A stretch of 64,000 nt of DNA, taken from the NCBI GenBank assembly GCA_963766295.1, contig CAVXYW010000002.1:558001-622000 (forward strand). The letters are read 5' to 3'. This DNA is from JBBDRJ01 sp963766295. GTDB lineage: Bacteria > Actinomycetota > JAICYB01. Below, piece after piece: positions 24,546 to 33,961 of this stretch. The position numbers and the translations under genes were made by a program. Below the pieces are notes generated by a model. The model was not told where the DNA came from and searched no databases. It saw only the letters and a list, made by a program, of their open reading frames with translations. Each line of letters starts with the position of its first letter. Position 1 is the first letter of the stretch.

Positions 24546-26042
24546 ATGAGTGCCGGACTCCTTCGCGCCGACGCCGTCATCGTCGGTGGCGGACTGGCCG
24601 GTCTGTGGGCCGCTCTCCACCTTCCCGAAGATTGGGACGTCCTCGTCGTCGACAAGGGGACGGGGCCGGAACTCGGATCGTCGCCATGGGCTCAAGGCGG
24701 TATGGCGGTCGCCGTGGCGCCGGACGATTCACCGGAGCTGCATGCGAGCGACACGATCCGAGCCGGCGCCGGTGCGTGTCGCGACGAAGCGGTCAACGTT
24801 CTGGTCTCCGAGGCTCCCGCGGCACTCGTGGAGCTCGTCGCGCTCGGCTGCGATTTCGACCGCACGCCGGACGGCTCGTTCGACCTCAACCGCGAAGGCG
24901 GACAGTCGGTCGCGCGCAGTGTGCACGCTACCGACGCCACCGGACGAGAGATCATGCGCGTCGTTGTGGCCGAGGCACAGCGACGCGCTCGCCGCCTCGT
25001 GGGCTCGGCCACGCGGTTGCTCGTGGACGACGGCCGTTGCGTCGGCGTGAGTGTTGCGACCGACCACGGCGAGGTCGACGTGGTCGGTCGCTCGACGATG
25101 CTCGCGGTGGGCGGATGCGGAGCATTGTTCGAAGCGACGACCAACCCAGAGGCAGCCACCGGGGACGGCCTAGCGCTTGCGTACCTCGCGGGGGCCGAAG
25201 TTGCCGATTGCGAGTTCGTCCAGTTTCATCCGACGGCGCTTGCCGTTGGCGGTTTGCGAAGAGTCCTTCTGACCGAAGCACTTCGCGGAGAAGGTGCGAT
25301 CGTCGTCGACGGCTCCGGAAAACGTTTCCTCCTGGATGTGCACCCGGACGGTGAGCTCGCACCGCGAGATGTTGTTGCGCGCGCCATCGCGGAGCGAGGT
25401 GAGGTCTATCTCGACGCACGTCCGATCGGCGCCCATGAAGTCCGCCGGCGCTTCCCGCACATAACGGAAGCTGTTGCAAAACACGGGTTCGACATGACGT
25501 CCGAGCCGATCCCCGTGGCGCCGGCCGCTCACTATTTCCTCGGCGGGATCACCACCGACGTCTCCGGCCGGACGAGCCTGGGCGGGCTGTACGCAGCGGG
25601 CGAATGTGCGGCAATAGGTGTGCACGGTGCGAACCGGATGGCCGGCAATTCGCTCGCTGAAGCGGTCGTGTTCGGACGCCGTGCAGCGATGGCCATGGCC
25701 GAAGGAGCCGAAACGCAACCTTCGGCTCCTCCTTTATTGGACATGGATGGGGTGTCTGTTCGGGTCGTCGACACTGCCGGCTGGAAGGTCTTGAGAGAAG
25801 CAATGTCCTCTGGAGCTTCATTGATCCGTGACGCCGGCTCGCTGGGGCGCGCGCTTGAAACTGCCGAAAGGATCGCAGCTGCTGCGTCGGGGGGATTGAG
25901 CGCCGCTGCTGTTGCTGCGTCCCTCATCTGCCGTTCGGCCTTGGCTCGAGACGAGAGCCGTGGTGTTCATTTCCGGTCAGATGCCCCAGAACGCAAGACC
26001 GAATGGGATGCGCGGCACGTAACTCTCGTAGAGTCGTCTTAG
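24546..26042 (+). CDS. nadB: L-aspartate oxidase
   Basis: 498 residues. It has the N-terminal FAD site VIVGGGLAGLWAALHL (about 11-26), GTGPELGSSPWAQGGMAVAV, the HATDATGREIM loop, QFHPTAL and the signature GVHGANRMAGNSLAEAVVFGRRAA (about 360-384). The succinate dehydrogenase-like catalytic Arg falls in PRDVVARAI, and the C-terminal helical domain is present. It oxidises L-aspartate to iminoaspartate, the first step of de novo NAD synthesis. The partner genes nadA and nadC are not in this window. The terminal helix is shorter than in E. coli NadB. Confidence 0.92.
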   Translation: MSAGLLRADAVIVGGGLAGLWAALHLPEDWDVLVVDKGTGPELGSSPWAQGGMAVAVAPDDSPELHASDTIRAGAGACRDEAVNVLVSEAPAALVELVALGCDFDRTPDGSFDLNREGGQSVARSVHATDATGREIMRVVVAEAQRRARRLVGSATRLLVDDGRCVGVSVATDHGEVDVVGRSTMLAVGGCGALFEATTNPEAATGDGLALAYLAGAEVADCEFVQFHPTALAVGGLRRVLLTEALRGEGAIVVDGSGKRFLLDVHPDGELAPRDVVARAIAERGEVYLDARPIGAHEVRRRFPHITEAVAKHGFDMTSEPIPVAPAAHYFLGGITTDVSGRTSLGGLYAAGECAAIGVHGANRMAGNSLAEAVVFGRRAAMAMAEGAETQPSAPPLLDMDGVSVRVVDTAGWKVLREAMSSGASLIRDAGSLGRALETAERIAAAASGGLSAAAVAASLICRSALARDESRGVHFRSDAPERKTEWDARHVTLVESS

Positions 26043-26085
26043 ACATCGAATCCCACGGGGACGCAAGAACCGAATAGGGGAGGAC

Positions 26086-27891
26086 ATGACGGACACCAAG
26101 GTGCGCATAGATCTGCCGCATTGGGACATGACGCCGCTTTTCCCGTCCCTCGAATCCTCCGAGTTCAACCAAGCATTCGACAAACTCTTGCGTCAGATCG
26201 GTGAACTTCGTCCCATCTTCGATGCGGCCGGTGTTCGGAAGGCCGATAGCGCCGAGGTAACCGACAGCGTAATTGCTGCTTTCGACGACATCCTCTCCCG
26301 GTTGAATTCGATCGCAGAGCTCGGCCGGACGGTACGAGGCTTTCTCCATGCGTTCATCACCACCGAGTCGCGCAACGATCTCGCACAAGGCCGTAACTCG
26401 GAATTGCAGATGCACTTCGTTGAGGTCGACAAGCTCTCCAAGCGTTTCACTGCTTGGATAGGCTCCCTCGACGTCGACGCGCTCACTACTAAGTCGTCAC
26501 TCGCGAAAGACCACGAGTACTACGTGCGGAAAGCGGCCGAGTCTGCGAAACACCTGATGAGTGAGGCCGAAGAAGATCTGGCATCGAGCCTCAACCCGTC
26601 GGGGCAGGGCGCGTGGGCGAAGTTGCACGGCAATGTAACGGCGCGGGTCATGGCCGACCTGCATCGTCCGAACGGAACCGTTGAGAGGCTCCCGATGGCC
26701 GCCATCCGCGGTCTGGGCGACGACCCAGACCCGGGGGTCCGCGAAGCCGCCTGGAATTCTCAAATGGCAGCGTGGCCCACCGTGGAAGTTCCGCTGGCTG
26801 CTTCGCTGAACAGCATCAAGGGCTGGCAGAACGAGACCAATAAGCGCCGGGGATGGCCGGACTCCATCGAGCCTGCCCTGTTTTCGAACAACGTGGACCG
26901 CGCCACGCTCGAAGCGATGCAGCAAGCGTGCATCGAGTCATTCCCCGACTTCCGCCGCTACATGAAGGCCAAGGCTCGCCTGCTTGGGAAGGAACGGCTG
27001 GCCTGGTTCGATCTCGGTGCGCCGGTTGGTGGAACGGGCAACACCTGGGATTGGGACGAAACCGCCAGCTTCATCGTCGATCAGTTCATGACGTTCTCCG
27101 ACCGGCTGGCCAACCTCGCCGCACGCGCATTCCTAGAGCGTTGGATCGATGCCGAACCGCGCGAAGGCAAACGGGACGGCGGATTCTGCATGGGCGTCCA
27201 GAACGATGAGTCGCGCATCCTCGTGAACTTCACGAACTCATTCCAAAGCGTAGCTACCGTCGCGCACGAGCTTGGTCACGCGTACCACAACATCAACCTC
27301 GCCCACCGCACGCCTTACCAACGCAGCACCCCGATGGCGCTCGCCGAAACGGCCAGCACGTTCTGCGAAACAATCGTCACGCGCGCACAGATGGCACGAG
27401 CGTCCGCCGATGAGCGGCTCGGCATCCTGAACGGTGATCTCGTCCGGGATTCTTTGATCGTGATGGCGATCCACAGCCGTTTCCTGTTCGAGAAGGCCGT
27501 CTACGAAGGACGCGAGCGCCGCGAGCTTTCACCGACCGAGCTCTGCAACCTGATGGCTGATGCGCAGCGCGAATGCTTCGGTGATGCACTAGATCCTGAG
27601 AAGGTCCATCCGTACATGTGGGCCGTCAGCCCGCACTACTACAGCTCCGCTTACTACAACTGGCCCTACACCTTCGGCCTGCTGTTCGGCCTCGGTTTGT
27701 ATAAGCGTTACGAAGCCGATCCCGAAGGATTCCGCGCCGGGTACGACGACCTGCTCTCATCCACCGGACTAGCCGACGCCGCAACGTTGTGCGCGCGCTT
27801 CGGCATCGACATCCGGTCGGTCGACTTCTGGCGGTCGAGCCTCGACGTCACGCGCGAAGGTATCGACGAGTTCGAACGATTGTCCGTTTAG
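26086..27891 (+). CDS. pepF: M3-family oligoendopeptidase (PepF-like)
   Basis: 601 residues, the usual PepF length. The zinc motif is VAHELGHAYHNINL (about residues 389-402; H-E-x-x-H), with the downstream ligand Glu expected in MALAETASTFCETIV (about 415-429). The C-terminal HYYSSAYYNWPYTFG stretch supplies the substrate-binding Tyr/His residues of M3 peptidases. They degrade oligopeptides of about 7-17 residues in the cytosol. AGGGGAGG lies just upstream of the ATG. Its stop is directly followed, with no gap, by the stop of the convergent esterase gene. Confidence 0.92.
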   Translation: MTDTKVRIDLPHWDMTPLFPSLESSEFNQAFDKLLRQIGELRPIFDAAGVRKADSAEVTDSVIAAFDDILSRLNSIAELGRTVRGFLHAFITTESRNDLAQGRNSELQMHFVEVDKLSKRFTAWIGSLDVDALTTKSSLAKDHEYYVRKAAESAKHLMSEAEEDLASSLNPSGQGAWAKLHGNVTARVMADLHRPNGTVERLPMAAIRGLGDDPDPGVREAAWNSQMAAWPTVEVPLAASLNSIKGWQNETNKRRGWPDSIEPALFSNNVDRATLEAMQQACIESFPDFRRYMKAKARLLGKERLAWFDLGAPVGGTGNTWDWDETASFIVDQFMTFSDRLANLAARAFLERWIDAEPREGKRDGGFCMGVQNDESRILVNFTNSFQSVATVAHELGHAYHNINLAHRTPYQRSTPMALAETASTFCETIVTRAQMARASADERLGILNGDLVRDSLIVMAIHSRFLFEKAVYEGRERRELSPTELCNLMADAQRECFGDALDPEKVHPYMWAVSPHYYSSAYYNWPYTFGLLFGLGLYKRYEADPEGFRAGYDDLLSSTGLADAATLCARFGIDIRSVDFWRSSLDVTREGIDEFERLSV

Positions 27892-28776
27892 CTATAGACG
27901 ATCTCGAAGAAAAGCGCCCACGCGCGCGATCGCTTCGTCCCCTTCGGGAATCATCCCGGAGAAAAGATGCCAGGCATGAAACAGGCCCGGTTCCATCTCG
28001 AGGGTTACATCGACCCCGCAGTCCTTGGCACGCGCCGCGAGTCGCCGGGCGGTGTCGGCCAGGATCTCCGCGTCTCCTGCTTGGATCAGCATCGGAGGAA
28101 ATCCCGATAGATCTGCGAGCGCCGGAGAGATAGTGCTGATGGCCGGATCGTGGTCGCCGACGTATGCCTCTTTGAACATCTCGAGGGTTTCGGGACGCAA
28201 GAAGTCGATATCCATTGCCTCGTCGGAAATCGGGCCGAGGTCGGTGAGATCGGCCCACGGCGATAAGACTGCCGACGCTGCCGGCAGCGGTTCGCCGGCA
28301 TCGCGAAGTGCCAACTGCAGCGCGAGCGCCAAACCGCCTCCCGCTGAGTCTCCGGCGACGACGATGCGGTCGGCGGGTGTGCCGTTGGCAACGAGCCGTC
28401 GGTAGACAAGGAGTGCGTCCTCGAGGCCGGCGGGATACGGAAAATCCGGCGCCAATCGATACTCCGGAATGTAGACGGTCAGGCCTGAATCTCTCGATAA
28501 GCGCGAAACGATGTGTCTATGGCTCGCCCGCGAGCCGATGCAATATCCGCCGCCGTGTAGGTACAAGACGAGTCGATCCTTGTCCGCTGCGGCGTGGGCC
28601 ACCCGATCGATGGGGACGGAGCCGATCATCGAGGACGTCACTTCAACGTCGTCAACGGACGGGATGAGGTCCGCGAGTTTCTCCTGGTTCGCATGCAGTT
28701 CGGGTATCGGTGCCACGACTGTCGCGCGCTGAGCCTTCATCGCTTCCGCGAGCATTTCGAACTGTTGGCTGGGCAT
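27892..28776 (-). CDS. Hormone-sensitive-lipase-type esterase
   Basis: 294 residues from the ATG at 28776. VLYLHGGGYCIGSRASHR (about 75-92) is the HGGG oxyanion motif and VVAGDSAGGGLALAL (about 145-159) holds the catalytic Ser in G-D-S-A-G. PMLIQAGDAEILADTARRLA gives the acid and LFHAWHLFSG the His. This is the bacterial HSL/acetyl-hydrolase group, which cleaves short-chain esters. The open frame reaching to 29403 only reads the cyclase gene backwards. A neighbouring Met (MLAEAMKAQ) is a less likely start. Confidence 0.88.
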   Translation of the reverse strand: MPSQQFEMLAEAMKAQRATVVAPIPELHANQEKLADLIPSVDDVEVTSSMIGSVPIDRVAHAAADKDRLVLYLHGGGYCIGSRASHRHIVSRLSRDSGLTVYIPEYRLAPDFPYPAGLEDALLVYRRLVANGTPADRIVVAGDSAGGGLALALQLALRDAGEPLPAASAVLSPWADLTDLGPISDEAMDIDFLRPETLEMFKEAYVGDHDPAISTISPALADLSGFPPMLIQAGDAEILADTARRLAARAKDCGVDVTLEMEPGLFHAWHLFSGMIPEGDEAIARVGAFLRDRL

Positions 28777-28828
28777 GGCCCAATCATGTCTGTCCGTGCT
28801 GTCTTGCCGCCAGACGCCGGGTAAGGAG

Positions 28829-29869
28829 ATGCTGTGCGGCGTGGCTAAGCTGATCTCCCACCTCATCACGTACGTCGCCGTCATGGCATTGCTCATCACC
28901 ATCTGGGTGATGGTTGGCGGAGGTTCTCCGGACGATCTGCGAGAGATCCGCGACAACCCGACCACTGCTCTGAGCGCGGGCTTCTGGCCCATCTGGCCGA
29001 TCCTCGGCTGGGGAACATTGGTGGTCATCCATGCCGGGACTGTTGTCTCGCAACTCCTGTTCGGGTGGACGGACCGCCGGGAACGCGACAAGCGCAAGAA
29101 GAAACGGATCGAAGCGGCCGCCAAGCCGCTGGACATAGCTCTCGGCGCTGCCGAAACGGGACGAGACATCGTACGCGAGGTGAAGTCGGCGATCGAGCAA
29201 GCACAGGAACGACACCAGGCGATGCGATCAGATACCCGTGGCCACCGAGGTCCCGGTGCGCGGGCGAGGGATCGAAGGCGATCGGGACCGCCCGGAGCAC
29301 CGCCGGCCGCAGCAGCCATCCCCGCGGAACCCGTTCGCACGACCCCCGCCGAGCCCCAGCGCAAGTGGGTGACCGTGATGTTCACCGACATCGCCGATTC
29401 CACGAGTCACAACGAAAGGCTCGGCGACGACGAATGGCGGCGGATCTTGTTCGACATGCGCAAGCTCGTGCGCAACGCGATCAAGGATCGAAACGGCAGT
29501 GAGGTGGGAACCGCCGGCGACGGTCTACTCGCACGTTTCGGGAGCCCAGCCGATGCTGTCCTGTGCGGTGTCGATATCCAGGCCGAGCTCGACTCGGCGC
29601 GCGCAAAGGTCGAATTCGTTCCGGAAGTTCGCATCGGGATCCATGCCGGCGAAGCCGTCGAAGAAGAAGGAGATCTCGTCGGGCGGGTGATCAATCTCGC
29701 ATCACGCGTGACAGATGAAGCAACACCTGGAGAGATCCTCGTTACGGAGCCGGTTGCCGATCAGCTTGTCGGAAAGCTGGAGCTCGAGGACCGGGGATTG
29801 CGCGAGCTAAAAGGTCTGTCTCAGCCGCGCCATCTGCTCGCCGTTAAGTGGACTGAAGAGACCAGTTAG
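28829..29869 (+). CDS. Membrane-anchored class III cyclase (2TM plus cyclase domain)
   Basis: 346 residues. The N-terminus matches the 2TM domain: a helix (ISHLITYVAVMALLITIWVMV, about 8-28) and a second (FWPIWPILGWGTLVVIHAG, about 52-70) with the typical Trp/His ends. A basic, Pro/Arg-rich linker (about 75-180) follows. The cyclase domain (about 180-346) keeps both metal Asp sites (MFTDIADST, GTAGDGLLARF) and the transition-state pair (RVINLASRV, Asn and Arg). It is therefore the better candidate for an active cyclase than the hydrolase fusion at 12086. The Shine-Dalgarno TAAGGAG touches the ATG, so the in-frame GTG at 28841 is an alternative start. Confidence 0.85.
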   Translation: MLCGVAKLISHLITYVAVMALLITIWVMVGGGSPDDLREIRDNPTTALSAGFWPIWPILGWGTLVVIHAGTVVSQLLFGWTDRRERDKRKKKRIEAAAKPLDIALGAAETGRDIVREVKSAIEQAQERHQAMRSDTRGHRGPGARARDRRRSGPPGAPPAAAAIPAEPVRTTPAEPQRKWVTVMFTDIADSTSHNERLGDDEWRRILFDMRKLVRNAIKDRNGSEVGTAGDGLLARFGSPADAVLCGVDIQAELDSARAKVEFVPEVRIGIHAGEAVEEEGDLVGRVINLASRVTDEATPGEILVTEPVADQLVGKLELEDRGLRELKGLSQPRHLLAVKWTEETS

Positions 29870-30300
29870 ACGTAGCGCAGCTCGGCTGTCTCGGTGTCAT
29901 GGGGTTCCTCTACGAAGCGCGCGCACGTAGGGCAGTACCAGCGGGCCTCCATCGCGGTTCCGCATTCGTCGTGTCGCGGAGGTTCGACGTCCTCCGAGCG
30001 AGTAGCTCCCCAGTGCGCAAGCAGACGAAGGGCGCCGGCGAGCTCTCGTCCCGAGCCCGTCAGCTCGTAGGCCAGCCGCTGCGGACGGCGGGAGTAGATG
30101 CGCGCCAGGACGACTCCTTCGTCGGCCAAACGCTTCAGCCGGGCCGACAGGATGTTCGGTGCGATCCCCTGGACGTCGGATTGGAGGTCGTTGAAACGGC
30201 GGGGGCCGCCGAGCAGGGCATCGACGATGGGCAACGTCCAGCGATCGCCCACGCACTCCATAGCCTCTGCCAGCGCTGTCCTGGGATCGGCCTGCGGCAC
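29866..30300 (-). CDS. HxlR-family regulator with C-terminal Cys pair
   Basis: 144 residues from a GTG at 30300, chosen because AGGAGG lies 10 bases upstream; the longer frame would run through the operator. The winged helix is typical HxlR: CVGDRWTLPIVDALLGGPRRFNDLQ, GIAPNILSARLKRLADEGVV, RRPQRLAYELTGSGREL. HxlR proteins often bear an effector-sensing Cys before the GDRW motif, and one is here (ECVGDRW). An extra C-terminal DECGTAMEARWYCPTCARF looks like a small zinc ribbon. It is divergent from two serine protease genes across a palindromic operator and converges with the cyclase gene, sharing TTAG. Confidence 0.87.
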   Translation of the reverse strand: MPQADPRTALAEAMECVGDRWTLPIVDALLGGPRRFNDLQSDVQGIAPNILSARLKRLADEGVVLARIYSRRPQRLAYELTGSGRELAGALRLLAHWGATRSEDVEPPRHDECGTAMEARWYCPTCARFVEEPHDTETAELRYV

Positions 30301-30304
30301 GGTC

Positions 30305-30349
30305 TTGACACCTCCTGGGTACAGTAGTAACTTGCAAGTCACAAGTTAC
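30305..30349 (+). promoter_or_regulatory. Protease-operon promoter overlapping an HxlR-type operator
   Basis: TTGACA (30305-30310), 17 bases and TAACTT (30328-30333) form a promoter towards the proteases. A perfect inverted repeat, GTAACTTG-7-CAAGTTAC (30327-30349), covers the -10 and the expected start point near 30340, so bound regulator would block initiation. A strong AGGAGG (30355-30360) follows for the protease gene. The operator sits between hxlR-type and protease genes, which makes the HxlR protein the natural binder (inference). Confidence 0.8.
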
Positions 30350-30365
30350 CACCTAGGAGGACCGA

Positions 30366-31314
30366 ATGGCAACCATTCAGGACGTGCAGGAAGCCGTTTC
30401 CGGCGTGGCTGAGGCCGTCGGGCCTCGCATCGTCGGGGTCACCGGGGGCCGGTCCGTGGGTTCCGGGGTCATCGTCGGCAAGGATCGGATCCTTACCAAC
30501 GCTCACAACCTGAGCGGAGCGCATCCACACTCCGGTCGTCTGCCTCGAGGTGCCCGCCACCCAAGAGAGCTCACGATCTCGTTCTCAGATGGACGTACAG
30601 AGGCGGCTGAGGTCGTGGCCGCGGACGTCGAGAACGACTCTGGCCGTGCTCGAGGTGAGCACAGGGGACGCGAAGCCGATCGAATGGGCCAACGGTTCCA
30701 GCAACGTCGGCATCGGGGCTCCCGTTTTCGCGCTTTCCAACCCCGGCGGACGTGGACTTCGTGTCACCTTCGGTCTTGTATCGGGAACCGAGCGCGCTTT
30801 CAGTGGCCCGCGTGGCCGCAAGATCGGCGGCGGCATCGAGCACACCGCACCGCTGCTACCGGGATCTTCCGGCGGTCCGATAGTCGATGGAGAAGGGCGA
30901 CTACTCGGCATCAACACGCACCGGCTCGGCGAAGGCTTCTACCTGGCGATAGCCGCGGACGAGCTGCTCAAGAAGCGCACCGACACTCTGAGTCGCGGGG
31001 ATGCGCCGGAGCGTGCACATCTCGGTGTCGCGATAGCGCCGGCGAACGTCGCGAGCAGATTGCGTCGCGCGGTTGGTCTCCCCGAAGCCGAAGGACTTCT
31101 GGTTCGCGGGGTCCGCGAGGGAAGTGCGGGCGACGAAGCGGGGTTGAAGGAAGGCGATCTTCTTGTGAAGGCCGGCGGACGTGATCTGAAGGCCGTCGAC
31201 GACCTCTTCGCCGCGCTCGACGGAGTCGATGCCGGCGGTTCGCTGGAGATCGAGATGCTACGCGGGACGGAAGCACAAACAGTCACCGCAGTGTTTAGCC
31301 AAGACAAGGAGTGA
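30366..31314 (+). pseudogene. Trypsin-like/PDZ serine protease (S1C type), one frameshift
   Basis: With one extra base removed near 30639 this is a 315-residue protease. The first frame has GSGVIVGKDRILTNAHNL, with the catalytic His, and the DGRTEAAEVVAADVEND strand. The second frame continues LAVLEVSTGDAKPIEW, so the Asp comes right at the break, then LLPGSSGGPIVDGEGRLLGINTHRL with the Ser. A PDZ domain follows (LLVRGVREGSAGDEAGLKEGDLLVKAGGRDL, to about 300). There is no signal peptide or membrane helix, unlike most HtrA proteins. It is first gene under the HxlR-type operator, and the second protease starts 5 bases past its stop. Confidence 0.82.
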
Positions 31315-31319
31315 TGAAC

Positions 31320-32315
31320 ATGACGACGGACGTCGTCCGGCCTTCGGTCGGCGAGGAAGAAGCACTCGACGCATACTCGCGCGTTGTTACGCGCGTGGCC
31401 GAATTGCTTATTCCGTCCGTCGCGAGCCTGAAAGTCATGCAGAAGGTCCGCGGTGGAGGGCGTCGTCCGCGAGGATCCGGTTCCGGAGTAGCGATCTCGC
31501 CCGACGGCTTCGCGCTCACCTCGGCTCACGTAGTGGCGAATTCGGACGACGGCACGGCGACGTTCGCAGACGGATCGGAGCACTCGTACAACGTCGTGGG
31601 CACCGATCCGTTGTCGGACCTGGCGGTCATCCGTGTCCACGGAGCCGATCTCGTTCCGGCAACGCTCGGCGATGCCGATTCTTTGCGCGTCGGACAGCTC
31701 GTCGTCGCCGTTGGGAACCCGCTCGGCTTTGCCGGCTCCATAAGCGCCGGCGTCGTGAGCGCGCTCGGCAGGTCCTTTGCCACGCAAGCCGGCAAGGCCG
31801 CACGAGTTGTCGAGAACGTGATCCAAACCGACGCCGCTTTGCACCCGGGCAACTCCGGAGGCGCACTGGTAACCGGTGATGGACGCGTGGTCGGAATCAA
31901 TACGGCAGTTGTGGGTCCGTTCATCGGACAGGGCCTCGGTCTTGCCGTCCCCATCAACGAAACGACGCGCCGGATAATCGCCGACCTCATGCGCGATGGA
32001 CGCGTGCGGCGTGCGTACCTCGGCATCGCGGGAGCCGCTCGTCCGTTGCCGCCCAAAGCCGCTCGAGTCGTCGGACGTGATCGCGGCATCGAGGTGACCG
32101 AAGTGGTCGAAGGATCGCCCGCAGCACATGGGGGAGTGCTGCGCGGAGACATCGTTGTCGAAGTCGATGGTGTCCCGGTGCAGGACGTCACCGATCTTCA
32201 GCGACTGATGACCGACGATCGCATCGATCGCACGGTGAACATCTCTGTGCTGCGCGTGCACGGACCCGTTCACATCGACGTCGTGCCGACGGAGCTGCCA
32301 CAAGACGTTCGTTAG
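31320..32315 (+). CDS. HtrA/DegP-like trypsin-PDZ serine protease without signal peptide
   Basis: 331 residues. AAGGAG at 31306-31311 favours the ATG at 31320; in-frame starts at 31311 and 31314 overlap or crowd it. The triad is complete: FALTSAHVV (His), DPLSDLAVIRV (Asp) and IQTDAALHPGNSGGALV (Ser). A C-terminal PDZ domain (about 235-325) has RRAYLGIAG, GSPAAHGGVLRGDIVVEVDGVPV. No membrane anchor or signal is visible, so it should be cytosolic, unusual for HtrA. It forms an operon with the related protease upstream; the two differ in sequence but share architecture. It shares TTAG with the convergent MFS gene. Confidence 0.88.
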   Translation: MTTDVVRPSVGEEEALDAYSRVVTRVAELLIPSVASLKVMQKVRGGGRRPRGSGSGVAISPDGFALTSAHVVANSDDGTATFADGSEHSYNVVGTDPLSDLAVIRVHGADLVPATLGDADSLRVGQLVVAVGNPLGFAGSISAGVVSALGRSFATQAGKAARVVENVIQTDAALHPGNSGGALVTGDGRVVGINTAVVGPFIGQGLGLAVPINETTRRIIADLMRDGRVRRAYLGIAGAARPLPPKAARVVGRDRGIEVTEVVEGSPAAHGGVLRGDIVVEVDGVPVQDVTDLQRLMTDDRIDRTVNISVLRVHGPVHIDVVPTELPQDVR

Positions 32316-33820
32316 GCCGCCGGTTCCTCGTCGCAGCCGTAACGCTCGGTCGCCGGTCTTTGTGGAGGGCCACTGACCGCACAGTGGTGCTCTTCGCCTA
32401 GAGCCTTCACCTCGACCGGCATGCGCATCGGCACGGTGAACCAAGCGACCACACCACCCGCCGCCGTGACGGCGGCGGCGATCGTCGCGGCCATCGCAAA
32501 TCCCTCGGCCAGCGCATCCCCTTGCGGGAGGTTCGCCCCACCGAGTCCTGCGAGAGGCGGAAGGACGGCGACGGCGACGAGAGAGCCAGCGCGCGCCACA
32601 GCATTGTTCACGCCGGACGCAACGCCGACGTGGTCCTGATCGGCAGCCGCGAGGACTGTCGTTGTCAGCGGCGCAACGGTGTGCACCAGGCCGACACCGA
32701 AGAGGAGGATCGACGGCAGGACATCAGCGAGGTACTCGCCTCCCGGCACGATGCGTCGACCAAGAAACAGACCGGCCGCCATGAGAAACGGACCGGCGGT
32801 CATTGGGATGCGAGGTCCGATGTGTTGTGCGATGCGTCCGGCGTTGGCTGAGTGCGCCAGGAGGATGAGCGTGATGGGAAGTCCAGCGAGTCCTGCCTCG
32901 AGAGGGGAGTAGCCGAGTCCTTCTTGCAGGTAAACAGAGAACAAGAAGAAGAAGCCTCCCATCGCTCCGTAAACGGCGAAGGTCGCGATGTTCGCCCCGG
33001 TAAAGGTGAGTGAGGAGAAGATGCCCAGAGGCAGCATCGGGTGCCTTTCCCACTTCTCGATTGCGATGAAAGACACGAAGCCGGCAACGCATAGCACCGC
33101 AGCGATCTGCACATCAAACGCGGCCCAGCCCTTGGAGCGGACCTCCGTAAGCAGGTAAGTAAGGCCCGCCAGACCGATGGCAGCCGATAATCCGCCGGCG
33201 ATGTCCGGGTGCCAGCCGGTTCGGGTCTTGTCGGCCGATTCCGGTATGTGACGTTGAGCGACGTAGATCACGACGGCGGTCAACGGCAAGTTGATCAGAA
33301 AGATGGCTCGCCAGGAGATGAAGTCAACGAGCCAACCTCCGAGGAAGGGTCCGATGGCGCCAGCTACTCCGCCCAACCCCGACCACGCACCGATCGCGCG
33401 GCCACGATCGTCCGGATGAAACGAAGACTGGATGATCGCGAGACTGGCCGGCGTAAGTAGTGCACCACCGACACCCTGCAACGCTCTTGCGGCGATCAGA
33501 AGCTCCTCGTTCGGAGCGATACCGCAAAGGAGTGAAGCAACTGCGAACCCGGCCGTTCCGATGACGAATATCTTTCGGCGGCCGTAGAGATCTCCCAGTC
33601 CTCCGCCGAGCAAGATCAACGACGACAAGGTCACGAGATAGCCGGTGACTATCCATTGGAGTCCCGTGAACCCCATGCCGAGGTCATCGCCGATAGCCGG
33701 CAACGCGATGTTCACGACCGTGGAATCGAGGAAGACGACGGCGGAGCCCAGTACGGCCGACAAGATCACCCAGCGACCGGCCGGGGTGCCGTACCTGACG
33801 ACCTGATTGGTTTGCTCCAC
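32312..33820 (-). CDS. DHA2/EmrB-QacA-type MFS multidrug exporter
   Basis: About 502 residues, with roughly 14 hydrophobic segments as in the DHA2 group. FLDSTVVNIALPAIGDDLG in helix 1 is the motif D1 typical of drug:H+ antiporters. GGGLGDLYGRRKIFVIG is motif A, and GWSGLGGVAGAIGPFLGGWL-like sequence (helix 5, motif C) marks exporters. The C-terminus is soluble and His/Cys-containing. The start is uncertain: a GTG at 33820 opens just before helix 1, and a TTG at 33874 would reach into the operator region. It may share control with the divergent DUF4097-PadR operon. Confidence 0.85.
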   Translation of the reverse strand: MEQTNQVVRYGTPAGRWVILSAVLGSAVVFLDSTVVNIALPAIGDDLGMGFTGLQWIVTGYLVTLSSLILLGGGLGDLYGRRKIFVIGTAGFAVASLLCGIAPNEELLIAARALQGVGGALLTPASLAIIQSSFHPDDRGRAIGAWSGLGGVAGAIGPFLGGWLVDFISWRAIFLINLPLTAVVIYVAQRHIPESADKTRTGWHPDIAGGLSAAIGLAGLTYLLTEVRSKGWAAFDVQIAAVLCVAGFVSFIAIEKWERHPMLPLGIFSSLTFTGANIATFAVYGAMGGFFFLFSVYLQEGLGYSPLEAGLAGLPITLILLAHSANAGRIAQHIGPRIPMTAGPFLMAAGLFLGRRIVPGGEYLADVLPSILLFGVGLVHTVAPLTTTVLAAADQDHVGVASGVNNAVARAGSLVAVAVLPPLAGLGGANLPQGDALAEGFAMAATIAAAVTAAGGVVAWFTVPMRMPVEVKALGEEHHCAVSGPPQRPATERYGCDEEPAA

Positions 33821-33872
33821 GTTGGCAGGGAACAGCGTCCACCTTTGGCCTATTCCTCGGGTATATCTGGGC

Positions 33873-33917
33873 AACGCGATATATCTTGACTTCAGGCCAA
33901 ACGCGATATATCGTGAC
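33873..33917 (+). promoter_or_regulatory. PadR-type operator repeats and promoter of the DUF4097-PadR operon
   Basis: Two direct copies of AACGCGATATATC(T/G)TGAC lie at 33873-33890 and 33900-33917, identical but for one base, each with a CGATATATC(G) palindrome at its centre; centres are 27 bases apart. TTGACT (33886-33891), 17 bases, TATCGT (33909-33914) gives a plus-strand promoter running through both copies. AT-rich TATAT palindromes are usual PadR targets, and a padR-type gene is in the operon that follows, so autorepression is likely (inference). Confidence 0.72.
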
Positions 33918-33961
33918 CTGGTTCAAGCACGTTGTTGGGGTCCACCAGGGGAGGTAGACGC

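Noticed and set aside
27892..29403. A 503-residue esterase with a long N-terminal region
   Set aside because: Residues before the ATG at 28776 are antisense to the cyclase gene and look compositionally unlike a domain.
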